Shown in pieces: positions 59,160 to 64,000 of a stretch of DNA of 64,000 nucleotides. This stretch comes from Takakia lepidozioides (lineage: Eukaryota; Streptophyta; Takakiopsida; Takakiales; Takakiaceae), in assembly GCA_030704615.1 (NCBI GenBank), contig CM060733.1, positions 60,884,001-60,948,000 of the forward strand, given 5' to 3'. A model generated the notes under the pieces. It did no database searches. It was not told the DNA's origin and worked only from the letters and a program-made list of their open reading frames with translations. How positions within the stretch are numbered: position 1 is the first letter of the stretch; each line of letters begins with the position of its first letter. The position numbers and the translations under genes are program-made.

Positions 59160-60040
59160 AAATATGGATTGGCGACTGCCAATGACGGTCGCTTTATTTA
59201 AAAAATACATTAATATGGGGAGACCGCCAGTGCAAGAGCGGTTTTCTCATAAAAAAACATAAAAATAAATAAAAGCGAACACCAATGGCGGTCGCTTCAT
59301 TTAAAAAACAAAACAAATTAGAAACAACTGCCAGCGGCAGTCGCATAATTTAAAAAATATATTAATATGAGGAGACCGCCAGTGGCGGACTCCTCATTTA
59401 AAAATAATAATTAGAAGCAAGGTCGCTTCATTAAAAAGATTCAGAAAAAAAACAATTAGAAGCGACCGCCAATGACGGTCGCTTCATTTAAAAAATAAAT
59501 TAATATGAGGAGACCACCACATTACGAAAAAAAAAAAAAAAAAAAAACCGTCAATGGTGGTCGCTTCATTTAAATAAATAAATAAATTAGAAGAGACCGA
59601 GTGGCGCCTCATAATTTAAAAAATAAATTAATATGAGGAGACTGTTAGTGGCGGTCTTTTCATTTTTAAAAGACAATTAGAAGCGAGGTCGCTTAATTTT
59701 AAAAAAACAAATGAAAATTAAAAAATAGATTGATATGAGGAGACCGCGAGTGGCGGTCTCCTCATTAAAAAAGAAAAAAAGAAAAAATGATAACGACCAT
59801 CAATGGCAGACGTTTCATTTTAAAAAACAAAATAAATTAGAAGCGACCGTCAGTGGTGGTCGCATAATCTAAAAAATAAATGAATATGAGGAGACCGCTA
59901 GTAGCGGTCTCCTCATTTAAAAATAATAATTAGAAGTGAGGTCGCTTCATTAAAAAAAAAAAACGTCTGTCAATGGCGGTCGCTTCATTTAAAAAACAAA
60001 ATAAATTAGAAGCAGCCGCCAATGATTGGCGGTCATATTT
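59160..60040. repeat. Third hairpin array with two alternating hairpin types
   Basis: Type A uses GCGACCGCCA/TGGCGGTCGC followed by TTCATTT (near 59275-59303 and 59460-59488). Type B uses GAGGAGACCGC/GCGGTCTCCTC followed by ATTT (near 59368-59392, 59735-59764 and 59888-59917). The two types alternate with A/T-rich spacers. Type B is not seen in the arrays at 47.4 and 57 kb. Confidence 0.88.
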
Positions 60041-60059
60041 TTTTAAACGAATTAAAAAA

Positions 60060-60240
60060 CTTAATTATTTTTCACGTATGTTTTACACCGTGACTGCCAT
60101 GTCATAAGAAAGGGTAGAAGTAGATCGTAAAAGTTAAATATAAAAAATAATACATGGGTAAACGTCCGGATTGGACGTGACGTGACGCACGTGTGGACGT
60201 GACGTAACCTGTCAGCGCCATGTCAGGAATGAGAACTACT
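60060..60240. repeat. Second right terminus (outer element)
   Basis: It repeats TTTTACACCGTG, ACATGGGTAAACGTCCGGAT, GACGTGACGTGACGCAC and a tip near CAGGAATGAGAACTA. It aligns with 58545-58710 and marks the end of the outer copy. Confidence 0.7.
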
Positions 60241-60510
60241 AAAAACATGATGAACTACTTTCATGCAAATAATAACTAACTATCTCCATGGAGGTGATTA
60301 TGTTCAGTAGAAACATGATGAATTATCTCTATGCAAATAGAAACAACCTACCTCCATGGAGATAGTTATGATAAATAAAAACATGATGAATTATCTTGAA
60401 GCAAATAGTAACAAACTACCTCCATGAAGGTAGTTATGATCAATAAAACCACGATGAATTGTCTTTATGCAAATAATAATAAACTACCTCCATTAATTAT
60501 GATTAGCACC
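60241..60510. repeat. 67-bp tandem repeat with central palindrome
   Basis: Four units start at AAACATGATGAA near 60243, 60311, 60379 and 60447. Each includes TATGCAAATA and a palindrome related to CTACCTCCATGGAGGTAG. The last copy loses half of the palindrome. The array begins exactly where the second right terminus ends. Confidence 0.85.
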
Positions 60511-62040
60511 AACCACCCTATATAGGATTGAGCGCACAATCTTAAGAGTAGCACCACCATCATCCTACTACCAAGCTACATCTGCAAGGCTTGCCACAAA
60601 TCCTTTAAAACATAGCCGTATGGAGGGTTTAAAGGTATTGAGGCCCTTGTCAGTTCACTGTCGCGGTCTGCCGCTCGTCCTGACGAGTTGTGCTGTGTTT
60701 AATTACAGGATGGTCACACTGTCCAGTCGACAGTTGATAACGATAAAAGTAATAAACATATGACAGAAGTTGGAACCCAACATGAATCATGCACACATGG
60801 TTTCTCGTGGATTTCAATATGCGACACTCCAGCTAACGGTCTCAGTACCAGGTCAACCCCTGACATAAGGTTAGGGCTCTGAGAATCACCGGCCACCCCT
60901 CTGTCAGATAACAAATAAATCAACAGATCACACTGATCATTAAGGTAATGAGGTGATCAAGACTTGTTTTTTTTTTCATAGCTGCCATACATGACAAGTT
61001 GATTACATCTCAGAAGACTTTGACTGTAATGAAAAGTTTTCCACCCGTTGCAGCTTGCTTGCCTATCGGCCATGTGTTCGTAGTCTCATGCACTTGTGAT
61101 GGTTAGGGTGTTTGTTAACTGCCCTCATTGTTCAGGTACCAAATTATACACCAACAACAATATTCCCAATGCTTTTCAGGACCTATTTGTCAGCAGTACC
61201 AACCAAAGACACAATGGAGCCACACTTGGTGTTTATTTTGCAACCTTTATCAGATGTGAGAAAAATTGCAAATGTTGGAATCGCAGCTAGTTTGTGTTCA
61301 GGGGAGAGAGAAACACAGGTATATGAATGCTGCAATATATCTCATATTTGACAGATGGAAGGACAAAGCCACAATCTCGTTACAGTGTTCATGCTTGAAG
61401 CATATGGGACCACCGAAAAGCTCATATGTGCCTCTTACTGTCACCCAAGTTATGCTTCAAACACTCTCTGTGATGGGAAAGGTCTAGTGCTGCGCGATCC
61501 ATGTTGCCATGGCAAATTCACACGGTTCAATAGCCCATCTTCCTGGTAAGTCAGAGATATATGTGCACAATCTTAGCATACTTCTGTCTTTCATGCATGG
61601 CCATGGACCTAGAGAGTAGAATGCGCGACACAACTATATTTATTGATTAATAAGTTATCTGCATGCAACTCGTGAGAACTGATTATACTTAAACTCTGGT
61701 TGTGGTAACCCCTCGAACATGATATCAAGGACAGACTTGAGATTCCTTAGCTCCATGCAGCTAGGCGGAATCGCTCATGTAAATGCTTCCACACCTCTCG
61801 GTATTTCTCCCGTCTAGAAATATGCATTTTAATGACCACAATAGGAACGCTGAAGTCTGATTTGGAGTGTTTAAGCACAAGATTATTAGATCCTGTAGAC
61901 CGGATGATTTTGCAGAGAACACTGTTCAGATCAAATATTATAATTAAACGAAATTTACCTCTATCCGGAGAGAAAGACGTAGGTGATAGTCGAATCCGTG
62001 GATGAATAAAAAACAGAGTAAGAGATTGATTCAACAGACG
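60511..62040 (+). other. Possible exons of an unidentified gene
   Basis: A plus-strand segment at about 61136-61318 follows a GTTCAG acceptor and reads VPNYTPTTIFPMLFRTYLSA, then EPHLVFILQPLSDVRKIANV, ending at a CAG/GTATAT donor. A second at about 61355-61479 follows TTTGACAG and reads SSYVPLTVTQVMLQTLSVMG before GTCTAG. The style resembles a helical-repeat protein, but the phases do not match directly and no family is recognised. It may be a gene fragment or pseudogene. Confidence 0.2.
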
Positions 62041-62239
62041 ATAAGGAGGAATGCTAATTCGTGAGCCTGCTCATGAGCTCACGTGAGCCTATGAGCTTGG
62101 CCAGGCTCATATGAGCCTGGGAAGGGGGCGGATATTTCACCTATTTATGTGCATTCGCCTCTTGCCAATACTTATCCCATGATTGAATGACAGCATCGGT
62201 AACATCAGCTTGTCAAGTGAAAAAGAACGTAATCATAAA

Positions 62240-62395
62240 AATCAATTTCGCTGACGAAACCCAAGTTTGTGCTCACGTGAGTTCAATTTTGGACAAGAGC
62301 TTGAAAGAGAGAAACAAAAACAAAAACAAAAATAAAAACCAATTTTGTTGACGAAACCCAAGTTTGTGCTTACGTGAGTTCAACTTTGGACACTC
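62240..62395. repeat. Direct duplication of about 54 bp
   Basis: Two near-identical copies lie at about 62243-62296 and 62341-62394, with markers TGACGAAACCCAAGTTTGTG and ACGTGAGTTCAA. They are separated by an (AAAAAC)n-like run. The nearby 62060-62120 region is rich in GAGCTCACGTGAGC-type palindromes. Confidence 0.75.
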
Positions 62396-62479
62396 TTAGC
62401 TACGATGAGTTTACACTGTCGAACAACGAGATACTGCACATGGTGTCATATTTATTTTTGATGTTGTATTACTTTGCCT

Positions 62480-63872
62480 CTTATGGGGGTGTTGACGCCC
62501 ACATACTTCATGGACCTCCCGCAAGTCCAATGATCCCAAAATAAAAATAAAACAAAACAAAACAAAACCCGAAATTTTCAAAACAATTTAATCCCTAAAC
62601 GACGAGGTGACCCGAAACATGTCGCCCCGTTTTTTCATTCATTTGTGGCGGGTGCGGATGAAGTCGGATGAAGGCAAGGGTTCAATGAAAAATTAAGCCC
62701 GGAAAATTCTCTACACGATGGGCTTTATAGCGCCCCCAAACAATAAATATTCGGGCATCAGGAATTTTTGCAAGCATTGGGGGTCGAGTTTTTTGGGTGG
62801 TTTGTGGTGGACCACGCAGGTTCACCAGGTACGTGGTAGTCACTGGCGGATTTAGCCGGAGGGGGTTTGCAGCAGGGTGCATGTGGGGGTGATGAGGCGG
62901 GGAGGAACACCGGGACGATTGCACTGAGGTGGCCCTGGGAAAGATTGGGGATTCGTGACGTGGCCCGGAAAACGTCGCCGAATTCAGTGCCAAATCCGGC
63001 GACCATTTGCCTGAGTTGAAGGAGACTGGAAAATTCAGAACTGCCTCCATCCCAAATGCAATTTTGGAAAATTCTTTTTGGGAAATTCTTAGGCAGTGTA
63101 GTGTAGTTTAGTTCTTCGCCTACCACTGTTTGACCGTTGGAAATTTTGGTTGGAGTAAATTTTGGGGTCCCAATGGGACTTCAAACAGTAGCTTTGTAAA
63201 TTCAATCTTTTGCCCCCATTGCATTCACATACAAAGCACCCCCCCCCCTAATTTTTAGCAGATTGGGGTGAAATTTGGTGTGAGGGTTTGGGATGATCTA
63301 TTACATTAGAATATAACTCAGATTCTCCCAGCAACATTTAGCAACATGGGTTTTTTGCGTGGTCAAACATGAAGTTTCGGTTTGTTTTTTCCATTTTGCA
63401 GAACATTGACCATGTTCAATTCTTATAACGCCCAAATAAAACGGTGGAATCTCCCCAAATTTGGGGTGATTATGCATCTGGTAGGTAGGGATGACTTTCA
63501 ACGGCATGGATAAACTGGGGTAGGCAGCTACAGGCTGACGTGTGAGGGTGGGTCCCGGTTGTGTCAAAAAATCCAAAAACAGGTTAATATAAATGTCAGG
63601 ATTTACGTGGGCGTTGACGCCCACATAATCCGTGCAAATCCTTCAAAAAATCAAAACAATTTTTTTTTTCAAAAAACAAAATCTAATATAAAATGTAAGG
63701 ACTTATGTGGGTGTTGACGCCCACATAATTTGTGGACCTCTTGCAAGTCCTCCAATGACACAATAAAAAGCAAAAATTTCAAAATATTTTGGATAAAAAA
63801 TAAAAACATATCATAAGGTAACATAGCTTTGTGAGGTTTAGGAATTATGTGGTCGTCGACGCCCACATAAGT
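62480..63872. repeat. Dispersed palindromic repeat (GTTGACGCCCACAT), four copies
   Basis: Copies lie near 62482-62506, 63604-63627, 63703-63730 and 63845-63870. The core TGTGGGCGTTGACGCCCACA forms a near-perfect hairpin. Copies 1 and 3 share downstream text (TGGACCTC, GCAAGTCC, CAATGA). The last three are spaced about 100 and 140 bp. Sequence between copies has no supported gene. Confidence 0.7.
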
Positions 63873-64000
63873 CCTCACACTTGATTACAGGTACGTAATG
63901 AATGCACCAATACAATTCTAATTTTTCAAATGACGTTGCTGGTATTCTCGCGGGAATAGGTCTGCCTTTGTCTTCGGGTATAGGCCCCATTTCTAATACC

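Larger units (their letters stand above)
44229..60240. mobile_element. Outer copy of nested hairpin-array element (5' truncated)
   Basis: I infer that one older element spans this interval and is split by the inner copy at 47240-58710. Its left part (44229-44510) is homologous to 50688-50960 of the inner copy, including CCCCTCATTGACCACGAG and the CACATGTGCGG block, and then runs into the same 120-bp satellite. After the inner insertion, satellite resumes in phase at 58711-58890. A hairpin array (59160-60040) and a right terminus (60060-60240) follow, the latter sharing TTTTACACCGTG, ACATGGGTAAACGTCCGGAT and GACGTGACGTGAC with the inner right terminus at 58545-58710. The left terminus, left array and coding region are not present. 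Confidence 0.5.

Overview
The window is nuclear DNA of a land plant. Supporting this are a DYW-class pentatricopeptide (PPR) gene, a plant-type GT47 exostosin, an R2R3-MYB of the MYB1/25/109 clade, a CFL1-type WW protein, many GT-AG introns (mostly 60-350 bp, a few above 1 kb), and a plant-type retrotransposon primer-binding site. The PPR style, short gene spacing and absence of any seed-plant-specific gene suggest a non-seed plant, perhaps a moss. The DYW remnant argues against marchantiid liverworts, which lack that class. The species is inferred, not shown.

Region 1 (1-42 kb) is genic. In order it holds: a PPR-DYW gene with a decayed C-terminus (minus, 78-2311); a proline-rich repeat-motif protein of unknown function with a possible second motif-bearing exon or paralogue (minus, 3.7-6.2 kb); a nine-exon GT47 glycosyltransferase orthologous to Arabidopsis At5g16890 (minus, 7799-12116); an R2R3-MYB (minus, 13659-16522) facing a 19-exon COPI gamma-COP gene (plus, 17574-24004); an 11-exon V-ATPase subunit H gene (plus, 25069-29787); low-density intergenic DNA with a MITE-like inverted repeat and weak gene candidates; and a three-exon CFL1-like WW-domain gene (plus, 39903-41660). 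I rebuilt the exon structures of the GT47, MYB, gamma-COP, V-ATPase H and CFL1 genes by joining frames at GT-AG sites. All five close in frame, giving 489, 444, 894, 449 and 376 residues.

Region 2 (44.2-60.2 kb) is a repeat landscape that looks like an undescribed large DNA element inserted into another copy of its own family. The inner copy (47240-58710, 11.5 kb) has short terminal inverted repeats and a 7-bp target duplication (TATGTTG). Inside each end is a dense array of short hairpins built on GCGACCGCC/GGCGGTCGC. It also carries a decayed gene with a basic motif, a coiled coil and a RING-H2 finger, several kilobases of 120-bp satellite in higher-order blocks, and a truncated LTR retrotransposon. 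The outer copy supplies the satellite on both sides (44.2-47.2 kb and 58.7-58.9 kb), a third hairpin array (59.16-60.04 kb) and a second right terminus (60.06-60.24 kb).

Region 3 (60.2-64 kb) has a 67-bp tandem repeat with a perfect palindrome, possible exons of an unidentified repeat-protein gene near 61.1-61.5 kb, and four copies of a short palindromic dispersed repeat. I saw no tRNA, rRNA or CRISPR feature.
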